Source: Apus apus
Lineage: Eukaryota > Chordata > Aves > Apodiformes > Apodidae
DNA: 64,000 nucleotides
Reading direction: 5' to 3'
NCBI RefSeq assembly: GCF_020740795.1
Contig: NC_067283.1
Span: 45,435,659-45,499,658, forward strand
A program made the position numbers and the translations under genes. The notes beneath the pieces are model-generated. The model did no database searches. It was not told the DNA's origin and saw only the letters and a program-made list of their open reading frames with translations. This document shows positions 1 through 11,940 of this stretch, piece by piece. Within the stretch, counting starts at the first letter, position 1. Each line of letters begins with the position of its first letter.

Positions 1-431
1 GCCCTCTGGAGTCACGATGTCCAAGTTAGCTTTATGTAATGAAGAATGGTGTTTTATCTCAGCTTCTTATACCTTTTGAAGATCTCCTTCAGTTATCTCA
101 GTTATCACCTTTGTCTTAAGATCAGCTCTGACCAGGAAAAGCAGGGAACACTAAGTATCATGATTAAGACAGGTTGGCCTAAAGCTGATTGCAGTGTCTT
201 TACTAATGGGATTGTATTGCCTCTTTCATGCAGGCTCCCTATCTCAGTATTTTAAAAAAGGGAAAAAAAGAAAGAGAGAAAAAAAAAAAGAAGCCGTAAA
301 TAGTTGCCAGATTCTCTAGGCAGTTTTACAGCAGGTACAGGGTTGTTGCATCTGCATTATGTGAGGCAGTAAGTTTTAGAGCATTTGTCTTCAGTTGTTT
401 GCTGCTATTTAGCCCTAATTTGCTGTTTGAT
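1..431. other. FYCO1 intron sequence
   Basis: Intronic by position, because FYCO1 exons follow downstream on the + strand and the adjoining receptor pseudogene is the kind of gene known to sit inside FYCO1. A purine-rich, A-rich stretch lies at about 257-293. No exon with convincing splice sites or conserved coding was seen. Confidence 0.5.
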
Positions 432-1060
432 TCATCTTGAGTTTTTAATAATTTTCTGAAAGTTCCTTCTGAATTTCATCCCCATGAAGAAATACAGGAT
501 AGGGTTAAGACAGCCATGGAAATAAGCAAGAGCTTCAGTTACAATGATGGCAAATTCAAAGCTGCTATTCAAGTTAAAGCTCCAGTCTGTAATCTTTGTC
601 AGTGTCAAGGAAGTATAGGGTGACTGAGTAACAATACATATGGCAACTACAGAAAATAGGTTTCTTAAAAGATATGTATTTTGAAAATTCATGGCATGCA
701 GTAAGGTTCTAATAATTGGTGAGTAGCAGATGATCATGGCTAGCATGGGAATAAAATAGCCGAGGATCACTTGGGAAACTTTAAGAACCAGCTTTGTGTG
801 ATGGTTTGCATATTCTTCCTGACATACTGCCTTACTGGTACTAAAAACCTCACTAAAAATAAACTGTGGTACAGGAAATGCAAGTGAGAACACCCAGATC
901 AAGACACAGATTAATTTGCCTCATGTCATTTGTTTGGTTTGGCACATATGTGCTTTGGTGGCAAAAATAATGGCAGTAAGTTGGTCAAAGCTGATAGACA
1001 ATCAATGGCAATTATTACACTTGATGGTTCAGAAGCATATTTAAGTGATACTACATTTTA
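432..1060 (-). pseudogene. CXCR6: CXCR6-like chemokine receptor pseudogene (3' half)
   Basis: On the minus strand the reading frame encodes TM4 to the cytoplasmic tail of a class A chemokine receptor. ICL3/TM6 is recognisable, and TM7 has the form VTEALAYFHGCLNPILYFF (NPxxY-like), followed by a KFRRNFQK helix 8. Wording and spacing match CXCR6 better than other chemokine receptors, and the position inside FYCO1 in antisense orientation is where mammalian CXCR6 lies. It is broken. Reading upstream, a Trp codon at the start of TM4 has become TGA (921-923), a second in-frame TGA lies at 1002-1004, and the DRY motif at the end of TM3 reads DQL. TM1-TM3 is not recognisable, and an antisense CR1 begins at about 1081. 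There is no ATG at the head of the 156-codon open frame, which begins with TTG. Seen: the stops and the altered motif. Inferred: orthology to CXCR6 and loss of function. It could instead be another degenerate CCR-like copy. Confidence 0.78.
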
Positions 1061-1080
1061 TTAGCTTCTACTGGTTTTCA

Positions 1081-3060
1081 CAGAATTGCTGGAGTAGGAA
1101 GGGACCTCTAGAGATCATCTAGCCCAACTCTCCCACTGAAGCAGGATAACCTAGAGCACTTTACACAGGACTGTATCCAGGTGGATTTTGAGTATCTCCA
1201 GAGATGGAGACTCCACAACCTTCCTGGGCAGGCTGTTCCAGGGCTCTGTCACCCTCACTGTAAAGAAGTTTTTCCTCATATTTAAATGGAACTTCCTGTG
1301 TTCTAACTCATACCCATTGCCCCTTGCTCTGACACTGGAAACTACTGAGAAGAGCCTGTTTACATCTTGGTTACACTCACCCTTTAGATACTTAAATACA
1401 TTAACAAGGTCTCCCCTCAGCCTTCTCATCTCCAGGCTAAAGAGTCCCAGCTCTTTCAGCCTTTCCTCATAAGAGAGATGCTCCAATCCCCCTAGCATCT
1501 TCCTCACCCTCCTCTGGACTCTCTCCAGTAGCTCCCTGTCTCTCTTGAACTGGGGAGCCCAGAACTGGATGCAGCATTCCAGATGTGGCCTCACCAGGGC
1601 AGAGTAGAGGGGCAGAATGACCTCTCTCGACCTGCTGGCTACACTCTTCCTTATGCACCCCAGGATTCCATTGGCCCTCTTGGCACTAAGGGCACACTGC
1701 TGGCTCATGGATAATTTACTATCTACCAGGACTCTAAGATCCTTCTCCTCAGAACTGCTTTCCAGCAGGTCCACCCCTAACCTATATTGGTGCTTGGGGT
1801 TCTCCCTCCCCAGGTGCAGGACCCTACACTTGCTCTTATTGAACCTCACTAGGTTCTTCTCTGCCCAGCTCTCCAGCCTGTCCAGGTCATGCTGGATGTC
1901 AGCACAGGCCTCTGGAGTGTCAGCCACCCCTCCCAGTTTGGTACCATCAGTGAACTTGCCGAGGATACACTCTGTCCCCTCGTCCAGGTCATTGATGAAC
2001 ACATTGAACAAGACTGGACCAAGTATTGACCCCTTGGGGACACCACTGGTTACTAGCCTCCAACTTGACCCTGATCCATTGATCAGCACGCTCTGAGCTC
2101 TGTCACACAGCCAGTTCTCAATCCACCTCCCTGTCCACTCATCTGGCCTGCACTTCCTGAGTTTCCTAATGAGGCTGTTATGGGAGACAGTATCTAAAGC
2201 CTTGCTGAAGTCAAGGCAGATAACATTCACTGCTCTCCCCTCATCTAGCCAGCCAGTAATGATGTCATAGAAGACAATCAGGTTGGTCAAGCATGATTTA
2301 CCTTGGGTGAATCCATGCTGACCTCTCCCAGTGACATTCTTTGCTTTCACATGTTTTGTGATGACATCCGGAATGATTTTTTCTAACACCTTCCCAGGGA
2401 CAGAGGTGAGACTAACTGGTCTGTAGTTCCCTGGGTCCTCCTTCTTGTACTTCTTGAAGACTGGAGTGACATTAGCCCTCCTCCAGTCCTCAGGCACCTC
2501 TCCTGTTGTCCATGACCTCTGAAAGATGATGGAGAGTGGCCTAGCATTGACATATGCTGGCTGTCTCAGAACTCGTGGATGCATCCCATCAGGGCCCTTG
2601 GATTTATGGATGTCCAGTTTGGCTAAGTGGCCTCTAACCTGGTCCTCCTCTACCGAGGGAAAGTCCTCCTTTCTCCAGACCTTATCTCTTATCTCCGGGG
2701 TATGAGATTCAAGAGGTCTGGCTTTTGCAGTGAAGACTGAAGCAAAGAAGGCATTCAGTAACTCTGCCTTCCCTGTATCATCAGTCACAAGGGCACCCGC
2801 CTCATTTGTCAGTGGGCCTACATTTCCCTTCCTTTTTTTATTGAGGTACTGGAAGAAACTTTTCTTGTTGTCCTTGATGGTCCTTGCCAGCTTTAGTTTC
2901 AGGTGGGCCTTAGTTTTCCTCATTGCATCCCTCCATTCTCTTACAACATTCCTATATTCCTCCCAAGTGGCCAGACCTGTTTTCCACATTCTGTAAATTT
3001 CCTTCTTTCCTCTAATTTTTTTCCAGAAGACCCCTACTCATCCATGCAGGTCTCCTACCT
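1081..3060 (-). mobile_element. CR1 LINE, antisense, 5'-truncated, with reverse transcriptase ORF
   Basis: A non-LTR retrotransposon inserted antisense in a FYCO1 intron. On the minus strand an uninterrupted frame (1151-2989, 612 codons) holds the linker, the reverse transcriptase fingers and palm, the [14 protein letters not shown] motif, and the conserved C-terminal region ending near the 3' UTR. The 3' end (about 1081-1150) has the usual CR1 wording, GATGATCTCTAGAGGTCCC and then an ATTCTGTG end. The palm catalytic box, normally F-A-D-D, reads F-T-D-G, so the second of the paired aspartates is lost and the enzyme should be inactive. The endonuclease domain is missing. The upstream limit near 3060 is approximate: a frame shift occurs before 2989 and similarity fades after that. 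Confidence 0.92.
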
Positions 3061-3962
3061 TGGTTTTGGAAGGAACCAACAAGTTGGTTCCCTGTATATA
3101 AGAATCCTTGTAATTTTTCTGGGAATGACAGCCTAATTGGCTCCGTTATCAACCTGCTGAAATGGCGTGAAGCAAAGTAAGTATCAGTTAGAAAATCTCT
3201 TAACTTACTTTGAAACTATCAACATTTGTTTGCTGACCCTCAAACTCATTATTCTTCCTGTGTCCCAGCCCTGTAATTCATAGCACAGTGTTCACCCAGA
3301 CCATGCACCCTTTTTGCAGTAAGGAGTGGATGGCAGGTTCTTCCATGTACTTCCTCTGGTCTCCTGGACACATCAGGGTGGGGAGGAGACATCCTGCTTT
3401 GTCATCCTGTAACAGCTTCTTCAGTGTATTTGTTTGAATCATCCTGTATTTCTTGTAGGAAAAGAAGATAACATGAAAGTAATTCTAAAGTGATAAAATG
3501 TATCTTGTGCATCATTGTCAGAGTAAGGAACTGGATTAATATGCTTGCAAAGCACCTCACAGGTTAAATCCAGGGCAAATGTTATACCCCTGTGCAGGCT
3601 TTGTTTAAGTGAAGAGTCTAGACTGTGTGGCTTATGTCTGCCCTCCATCAGGGCCTCTACCTGCCATGGAATCTTTCAAACCTGGCAGCACCTCAATAAG
3701 GAATTCATTTTAAGACTGTTGAAGAGATCTTCTGACTGTATGTATTCCTCTTAGGTCATGAAACCAGGATAGGAACAGTTTTACATTTATGTGCTGTGGT
3801 CAGCAGATTGGGGCCACAAATGCAATGCACGAAGTAAGAATTCTAGATTTTTGTATCATGGCTATCAAAACATTTCTATTTTTAGGGAGACATCAGACAC
3901 AGATGATGTTTGACCACATACTACTCAGACAATCATGGCTTTCTTTTTTTCTCTTGTCCTAG
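3061..3962. other. FYCO1 intron, nothing recognised
   Basis: Non-coding sequence between the CR1 element and the first visible FYCO1 exon. It ends in a pyrimidine tract and AG acceptor at 3961-3962. No conserved frame was found. Confidence 0.5.
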
Positions 3963-6900
3963 AAACAGCACATGCAATTCTTCAACCTTTGAGGAATCAG
4001 AAGAGTGGCAAGTTGCTCAAGATGCTGAGATATGCTTGTTGAAGTCTGGAGAAATCATGTAAGTAGAACAGTTTCATTATTATCAGGCTGAAAGAATGAA
4101 GGCTGAGCTCAGATACCAGTGATGTGAGCACAAGTCTTGTAGACTTCTGGAAGAGCTGCTTACTAGTGTCCCACAGTAGAATTTAGTCTGAGGGAAAGCA
4201 GAGAGTATAGCTCAATTAAACAGAGCAGCAGCAATCAGCCAGGGTCTCTCTCTTTGGTCCTGAAAAACTTAAGTGCAAGTGAGGAATAAGAAAAGATTTG
4301 TGTCCACATCACATCAGAAAACCTTCCTTCCTATTATTATTGCAGGAGGTGCTTTGAAGATGACAGGGGCTCAGAGAGAAGGCTGTGTAGTTCTAGTAGT
4401 CTCTGGAATAAACAGAAAGGGAAAGTCAGGGAGAGCTGTGCTAGTCTGACCTTTGTCACAAAGAGGGAATTCATGGCCTTTTGGAGCATGTGTCTAATTT
4501 TTATTGTTAGCCCCTACTTACTTGCTTCACAGAAACTGTCTTGCCTGCTCTGGCTGATACATGCCCTAGCATAAAATGTTCAGCTGAGCCTCTGTTAAAC
4601 ATCTGTGAACTCTGTGTGCACAATTCTCTGCATGTATCCTGCTCAGAAATCAATAGTTATGTGCAGTAGTGATACAGCACATCATTTTCACAGCCAAGAA
4701 GGGAATCTAACATGAAAATGCTGGAGACCTGGAGAAATTTCCTTTTGCTCACGGTCCCCTTAAACCTAGCTTTTAAATTTTGGCTTAGTTATGGGAATGT
4801 TTTAAACTTTTAAATGCAGACAGATAAATTAATCCATGCTTCAACATTGTTGCTGCAGTTCAGAGGACCTGGTAAATGAAGCAGTAACTAAAATCATAGC
4901 TGGGCTGTAGGGCCAAACCAAGATTGATCATTAGTTTATTAAAATCAAAGATCACCTGAGACACTCCAGTGGTTACTTCAGCTAAGAGAAAAAAAGTAAC
5001 AAGGTCAGCAATGCTTGATATAAAGCTTCCTTTCTGGCCAGAGTATGATAGTTACCATAATAAAGCAGCTGGAATCCCTAACCATGGTGTAGTCATGGTT
5101 GGAAACTCAACTCCTCTGTAACAGCAAATCATCATGGTGACTATGTGATATCTTCTGGAAAATGTGTTGGGTTTTGACAGCTGCTGGAAAAAAAATCACA
5201 GTATTGTGACTTACTCTGATATCATTGATTGGGAAATAATTGCTTTGGCTTAAATAATGATATGTTAGATTAGTTTTAGTTAGGGTATTGTGAGATCCTC
5301 AGCTCTTAAAAATTACAAGTTTCCCTCAAAGAAAATAAGCAGCATTCTCCTGTTTTAGGGCCTCGCTGTTTGCAACCTGGAGTAGATATCAAATTAGAGG
5401 GGAGATTTTAATGCTTCAGGACTAGGGGTCATCTGGGTGCTAAGAACTTAATTTTAAATTGGAAGAACTTTCAAGCAGCTTTTATGCAGCTTGCTTGGGT
5501 AAGATGGACCAAGCTGTAGCAGTAGGTACTCCAGAGGATCTAGACAGAGCTGCTGTTCACTTTCTTCCCATCTGTCCTCTCTGTACTCCTGGTCCTTAAT
5601 TCCTTTACAAATGATATCTAGAAAGGTGAGTAAATTGACTCATTTTTGTTTAAAAATAACAGTAGAGGGCAGAATACTCCTTTATTAATTGTAATAACTA
5701 AAAAGTTGTATTCAAGCAATAGATTTTTCTAGTTGAAATGAAATAAATAAGTTAATAATATCCACATTTGCCAAAGCAGTGCTTGATATCAGTCATCTTT
5801 TCCATAGTTCTCTTCATCCGAGGCTGAATTTTCCTGCATTTTGTGAACCTGTCCCTAAGATGCTGTGGAGTCTGCCTCAAATAGGTGGAAAATCATTACT
5901 GTGGTTTCAGTCTGAATAATGAGATTGAATCTCTTTAAGTAATTGTCTTTTTCCCCCTCACAGGGTCAAATTACCCCTTACAGTGGAAGAGATTGTAAAT
6001 TTTGGGGAAAGCAACAGAGAGCTGTTCATTAAATCCAGCACCTACAGTATCATCCCTATCACTGTTACAGAGATGGGGCTAACTATTAGCTGGATCTTTT
6101 CATCAGACCCTAAAAGCATCTCCTTCAGCGTCGTCTTCCAAGAATCAGAAGACACACCACTGGATCAGTGCAAAGTAAGGCCCTTGTGTCCTTACTACCT
6201 TAGAAACTGTAGTTCACTACAATCAGCTGCCTTGAGGAGTCAGCAAATACAGCTAGTAGGTCTCCACAAGAGTACCAGATATTATTTCATTATGAGGACT
6301 TGTTTCTTCTATTAAGCTACAGTACTCCCAAAGGCAGAGATGCATCTTTAATTATTTAGTATTGACTGCAAAAGTTGAGTTGAAAAGCACTGTAGCTTCT
6401 ATCTAAAATTCACTCACTATTATTAAGCAAAAGTGAAGGTCCAAGCCTGCAAAATTCTTCTTTTTTCCTTCCTCAATATTGCTTACTTTGTAAGTTGCTT
6501 ATGGCTGATCTTGCCAGGCTCTTAAGCAGAGATGGGCCCTGAGCAACCTTAGCTAGTCGGAGGTGTCCCCACCCATGCAGGGGGGTTGGAACTAGATGAT
6601 CTTTAAGGTCCCTTCCATCCCAAACCGTTCTATGCTTCTGCTAATTAAATGGGTTCACCTGCATTTCTTAAAGTCAATAATATATTTCAGTGCCTTGATA
6701 GTGTGCCAACATCTTGCAAAATCACTTTGCCAGTGCTCAGGTTACCCGTTTTTATCTGTGTTGTCTCTGTTTCACAAGGATTATGGATTAAGTTAATCTA
6801 CATTGGATTAGATGACATTTAAAGGCCCCTTTCAACCCAGACTATTCTGATTCTGTGTTACTCGGCTCATTGCAAAGCTCTGCTGAAGACCAGGCAGCTG

Positions 6901-8164
6901 TTGGTTTAACCCGTCATGTCAGGGGGAGCTCTAAGGCTGTGATGTCACTGTGGGAGTAAGATATTTATGCAGTGTGCGTTAATTCACTCCAGGGTAATTA
7001 ACTCGATGTAAAATCTCTTTTTCTCTTCATCTGGAGTCTTGAGTGAATATGGAATGTTGCTTCTATCTTCATATACCTACTTGATACAACTTTGGGTTTT
7101 ATAGGGCTGTCCTCGATCTATGTCAGCTGCTGTTCTGACAGTCTCTGCTGGGGTTTTACAGCAAGATAGGTGGTTACACACAGTTTTGCTGTAAATTTAG
7201 ATAAACAGTTAAGATTTGCTGAGAAAGCTTATTTTATAGTACAAGGAGCACAAAATCACATACTAAGAGACCAATCTAACTAAATTGTGGTCTTGGATAT
7301 ATTTGTATAGATTTAATTCAGCCCTGCTGATATTAGTAAACTTGCTTGGATTAACAATGTTAAAAGGATCAGGATTTGATTCTATCTTTAAAGCAGAGTT
7401 CAGTAGCTTAATGCTGTGAAGAGGCAGTCAAAGGAAAATGGATGTCTCACTGTGAGGTTTGTTGAGTTTGGGGGAATTTTTCATGCTCATCAATGAAAAC
7501 AAATGGTATTGCAGGAAGATACACACTGTGGGATTTTGAAGATGGTTCAATTCTCAGTATTTTTCTGAAGTCAAATGTCAATTTATAGGTCAATCAGCAG
7601 ATTTCATCTTGATTTGTATTGAATTCCAGGTTCTTATTCCTATGACCCGCTGCAACTCTCATAAGGAAACTATCAGAGGTCAGGTGAAAGTCAGAAACGC
7701 TGGGATCTACACACTGATATTTGACAACACGTTCTCTAGGTAGGTCCTAGCTGGGTGCAGAAGGTGAGAGAAGCTTGATTTTACAGACTGTGGAACTGAT
7801 CGCATGTACCATGATTATTCTGCCATTCAGTAGTAAGTATGAGAAATTGGTCCCAGCTTGCCAAGAAATTTTCAGTGATCTGTGACTCTTTCCAAGACAG
7901 TATTAGTTGTGATTATCATCTTACTAACAGCAGATCTGACAGTCCTTGCACAGGCATAATTCTTTTTAACACCAGTCATTTATTTGCCTGAATATAAACT
8001 GAAAGACTGAATAGACTTTTAAGGCTTTCTCTCTAGTTGAGCTAGAACTAACATGACCATCTTGTTCTCTTTTTTTTCACCTTGACAGGTTTATCTCAAA
8101 AAGAGTGTTTTATCACTTGACTGTTGAACGACCCGTCATCTATGATGGAAGTGATTTTCCATAG
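3963..8164 (+). CDS. FYCO1: FYCO1, last four coding exons (GOLD domain), partial
   Basis: FYCO1 links Rab7- and LC3-positive vesicles to kinesin for plus-end transport of autophagosomes and late endosomes. This window holds its C-terminal GOLD domain. Coding exons: 3963-4058, 5964-6174, 7630-7739 and 8089-8164 (stop TAG 8162-8164). All junctions are AG/GT and the frame is continuous, giving 163 codons after one leading base. Recognisable stretches are [10 protein letters not shown] in the first exon, [20 protein letters not shown] in the second, and [20 protein letters not shown] running across the last junction, with the conserved end YDGSDFP. The first exon is acidic (EESEEW). The RUN, coiled-coil, FYVE and LIR parts lie upstream, outside the window. 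CR1 3' ends lie in the second intron (6530-6640, 6798-6858). In mammals CXCR6 is inside this gene in antisense, as its remnant is here. Identification is very secure; exon borders are my own splice-site reading. Confidence 0.95.
4059..5963. other. FYCO1 intron
   Basis: GT-AG intron (gtaagt donor at 4059, cag acceptor ending 5963). No repeats of note or conserved frames were recognised. Confidence 0.6.
6530..6640 (+). mobile_element. CR1 3' end fragment
   Basis: Contains the usual CR1 3' UTR wording (ggttggaactagatgat, then ctttaaggtcccttcc). It is a short 3' fragment in the second visible FYCO1 intron and has no coding part. Confidence 0.8.
6798..6858 (+). mobile_element. CR1 3' end fragment (short)
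   Basis: A diverged copy of the same CR1 tail: ttagatgacatttaaaggcc, then ttcaaccc and a short attctg repeat. It is separate from the fragment 160 bp upstream. Confidence 0.65.
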
Positions 8165-11100
8165 CCTTGACTCTACTGTGTTGTTTTTAATTACATTTTT
8201 AAGAAATGCTGTTATTTATGTACATGTAAGCATTATGGTTACCACTGTGTTTGAAGACTTTGAAACTATGCAATAGTTATAATGCACTTAGAGCACATGT
8301 ATACACTAAAAAATTGAAGCCTTTTTAGGAACACTAATGGTTCTGTACTGTGTACAGATTGCTGAAAAGCCATGTTGTTTGATTTAACAGGTCAAATAAT
8401 GTTCCAACCAAATTACGCAGTGGGGAGAAATGTCATTGTGGGAGTGTCTAAATGCAAGCTGAAATTCTCCACTGAAAACTTCAATCACTTTTCTTCAAAA
8501 AATATCCTTCAAAAGGAAATTTAAAGAAAAATGCATATTTTTGTTGACCTCTTTACTGAGGAGCAAACATAACTATTTCTCTTCTGCTGTACTGCTCTTA
8601 CAGTCAGAACAACAACTATGCAATACTTCAATCATCACAGGCATATACTGTAATCCATCTAGAATTTTGTACCTTTTCCAAGTTTTATAGACAGCAAACA
8701 TAGGGGGTTTTTTTACATTTTGAGGCTGAGATTTGGTAAGTCCTAACTGGCTCTTACAAATGCTTTGGTACTGAATACCAGTTACAAAACAATGCAACAT
8801 GAAGCAGCAACTCCTTTTCTTTCTGCTCACCATAGTCTGTAAGCTGGTGGCAGAATCAGGAGTATAATTTGTAGAATTGAAGTACTGCTCACTGTGTGAC
8901 ATTAGGAAGAGGAACATTCCTTTTTCTGGCTTTAGCAACTTAAATCATCAGCATTCACAGGAAAGCATGGATTCTGATGTTGTCATCAGTCTCTCTCTCT
9001 TTAGACCATGTGGAAGGTAGCAATGTTTGAATTGGTCCCAAAAAGTCCATCCAAAACTGAATGCTTATCCAGCTCTGATGAGCTCTCCACCCAGTGTTAG
9101 TGTATTCTGCCCATTTCCTAACCCTTGCAGTTGCCCCAGCCAGCTAATAACTTTCCATCTCAGATCTGGGGAGAGAGCTGGCTGTGAATTCTGCCTTTTA
9201 AGGGAAGACTGGGTTCTTATTTATACAACATTTCCACACAAACTGTCTGCTTTCTAGATAGAGTTTCAACTCTTTGTTGAAATATCTGCAAGCAGATCTT
9301 TCTGTTTAAAAACCCTGTCTTCTGATGGGAAAAAAAAATAATCCCAAAAACATTTGGCAGGAGAAAGAAGAAAAGCTCTTTTTCCCAACCAGCCTTCCTC
9401 ATCATTTTAGATATGTCTGAGCTCTCATGTTATGGTTGGCCCGAGGAAACCTCAGACCTACAAGGTTTTAGGGCAGCGGTTGGTAGACAGCCAGCTCAGC
9501 TTGCTGGGAGCCCTGTCAGCTCTTGGTGGCAGCTGAAGCTGGTTATACCAGGGGTCATGGTGGGAGACAGAAAAGAAAACATAAAGGGAAAGAAGAAAAG
9601 AGGACAAGCTGAAGCACATTATTTAGGGGAGGGGAAGGAAAACAGAGGGCAAACTTAAAAATGTAAAAAACAAAGGCAGTGGATTGGAGGGAGCAGCTCA
9701 ATAGGAAGGGAAGTTGGGAGAGTTAATTTGATATTTATGTTTCTAGTCCCATCCATTAGCCATAGGGGATCTCCTTCTATGGCAAAAGGCTGGTTGTTTA
9801 AAAGATGGACATTACAAGACAAGTCATGAATATTTACATAGTAGCAGCTGAGATAGAGGGAGATTTCTGATGGTAGGAAAGGAAAGAATACTGCAGGTAA
9901 AGCTAAATGTTGCTAATACTCATTCCAGTTGTTAACACTGTGTAAATACACTAATCTTGAAGAGGATTGTAAAAGAATGGCTACCTTTCCTGGAGCACTT
10001 GGATTTTGGATAGCTTTTCCTTCCTTTCAGACACTCCTTCCCCATATGGGTGGTGTGGTCCCCAGCCTCTGCCAGGCAGAGGAGTGAGTGGAAGGTGCAA
10101 GCTGGTTTGTTCCTCCTCCTGAGGGAACAGGCTGCAATGCAGTAAACCCTCACCTGGCTGCATGCATGAAAATTAGATGGACAAGAGACTGAAGTGGGCA
10201 ATAAACAGGCAATAAAATGGCATATGGAACAGTTAATAGATTATGGCATCTTTCAGTATCGAAGCTATGTTTTATATTAGGCAAGAAGAGATTATTTATT
10301 GCTTGAAAATGGAGTACTGTTGTACCATATGCTATGCCATTTCACTGAGCTGTTACTGAAGTCTGCTGCAGTTTTCCTTTAAACTTTTAGGTGTGGTTTT
10401 TAAAAGCATTTTGCTGTTGTTTTAGTTATAATACTAATCTTACTCGATATCTTCCTTAAAATGCCAAATATAAGGTAAAGAGACACTGTCAGGTATCTTT
10501 CTTAGGCCAAATATGACACCTCTGCTCAGAAGTATTTGAAATATTTCCGTGGAAAATTATTTGAAGGGCTTGCACCTGGATTTCCTCTCGGTATCCTGGT
10601 TCTTAACATTTTTCATCCTGAGGCAAATAGTTTTAAGCCACTGTTGATGTAACTCCTTAGTAGGCTCCATTCTAGTACACCAGATGTTTCCCTACCAGTC
10701 TTTCATGTAGGCAGCCCTGAGGCTGCCTGAAGCGTGTTTGGGAGAAGGGGAGTAAAAACACCAGATTGTTTTTACTTAACATTTTAGTCTCTATGGTACC
10801 TTTTCTTCAGGTTTTCCTGCCCCATGAGAGTAGTTTTATGGATATTTTGCTCTCTGAAAGAGGACTAAGAGTGGGAGTCAGAACCTGTAAGAAAGAAAGG
10901 CTTGCTTCTGACTAAGGAAAGTATTTAAGAAGCAAAATATTTCAAAAGAGGAAATACTCAGACTGGTAAGGTACAATAAGTGAAAAGGAGTGCAGCCATT
11001 CAAATCCACTTTTGAAGAACAGGAATCTCATCATATCACTTAGAAGAGGGAGTCTTCTACACCTCAGAGGCTGTGCAGAGAAGACAGTAAAGAACCTGTC

Positions 11101-11940
11101 ATTAGTACCCACCTTTTGTTTGAATGTCCCAGATGGTTTATTACTGGAACCACAGAAACCTGATAAAGGACTTAGCACAAGTGTAGGTTTGTGCAAGAGA
11201 TTATTTAATTCAAGCACTTATTAAATAGCTCCATTCCTGCAGTATTTGTTCATGGGAGCTGTGTCAAGGACACTGATCAATATGTTTATTTACAGGTGCT
11301 CAGGTGATACGTTGAATTGGGCCTTTTATTAGCTGCAGCAATACAATTAAGAGAAAACAAATATTTAAAATTGATCATGAAATAAATTTAAGATTGTCCC
11401 ACACTCATGGGAAAAAGAAAGTATACACTGTGGTCAGTATAAGCAATAGGATGTTCCATCTGGGTGCTGGAACGATGGAGGGTGGTATTTTTTTCTGTGC
11501 AGAGGTTTATGTGAAGTAAAAACGTAGTTGCTGTAAGAAAGTGACAGTGTTCCCTTGCTCAACATTACTCAATGTTGCTTTGTGAAAAGTCACTGAGACC
11601 TATTGCACAAAGGTGTACACCACGTTACAGAGCAGCTAAGCTACAAAAGCCTGACTTTCCTCCTTTTTTAGCATTGAAATTGCACTATAGTTTTAATTAT
11701 GCTCAATCACTGAGACGGTAGCTTGTTCAGAAGCATCTTTTGGTTATAACTGCCAAAGAATTCCCAACCCCGTTCACATCAAACTTCACGTGCCAGAGAG
11801 GGGAAGAAGAGGTTTGTGTATACCAGTGTCTGTCCAGTCACAGAGATGGAGATGGTTATGTACTGGAATGTTTCTGGATGGTTTGTTTTTTTTCCTTTTT
11901 TAACCTCAGGAATTAAATAAAATTCTGTATCATTGAGAAG
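8165..11940 (+). other. Probable FYCO1 3' UTR
   Basis: AT-rich non-coding sequence directly after the FYCO1 stop. The best poly(A) signal is AATAAA at 11916-11921, about 3.75 kb past the stop, which is in line with the long 3' UTR known for FYCO1. Other AATAAA sites occur earlier (near 10206 and 11381), so the true end could be closer. No gene was recognised. Confidence 0.4.
11916..11921 (+). terminator. Candidate FYCO1 poly(A) signal
   Basis: AATAAA in a T-rich to A-rich context, chosen because of its distance from the stop codon. It is not proven; earlier AATAAA sites exist. Confidence 0.35.
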
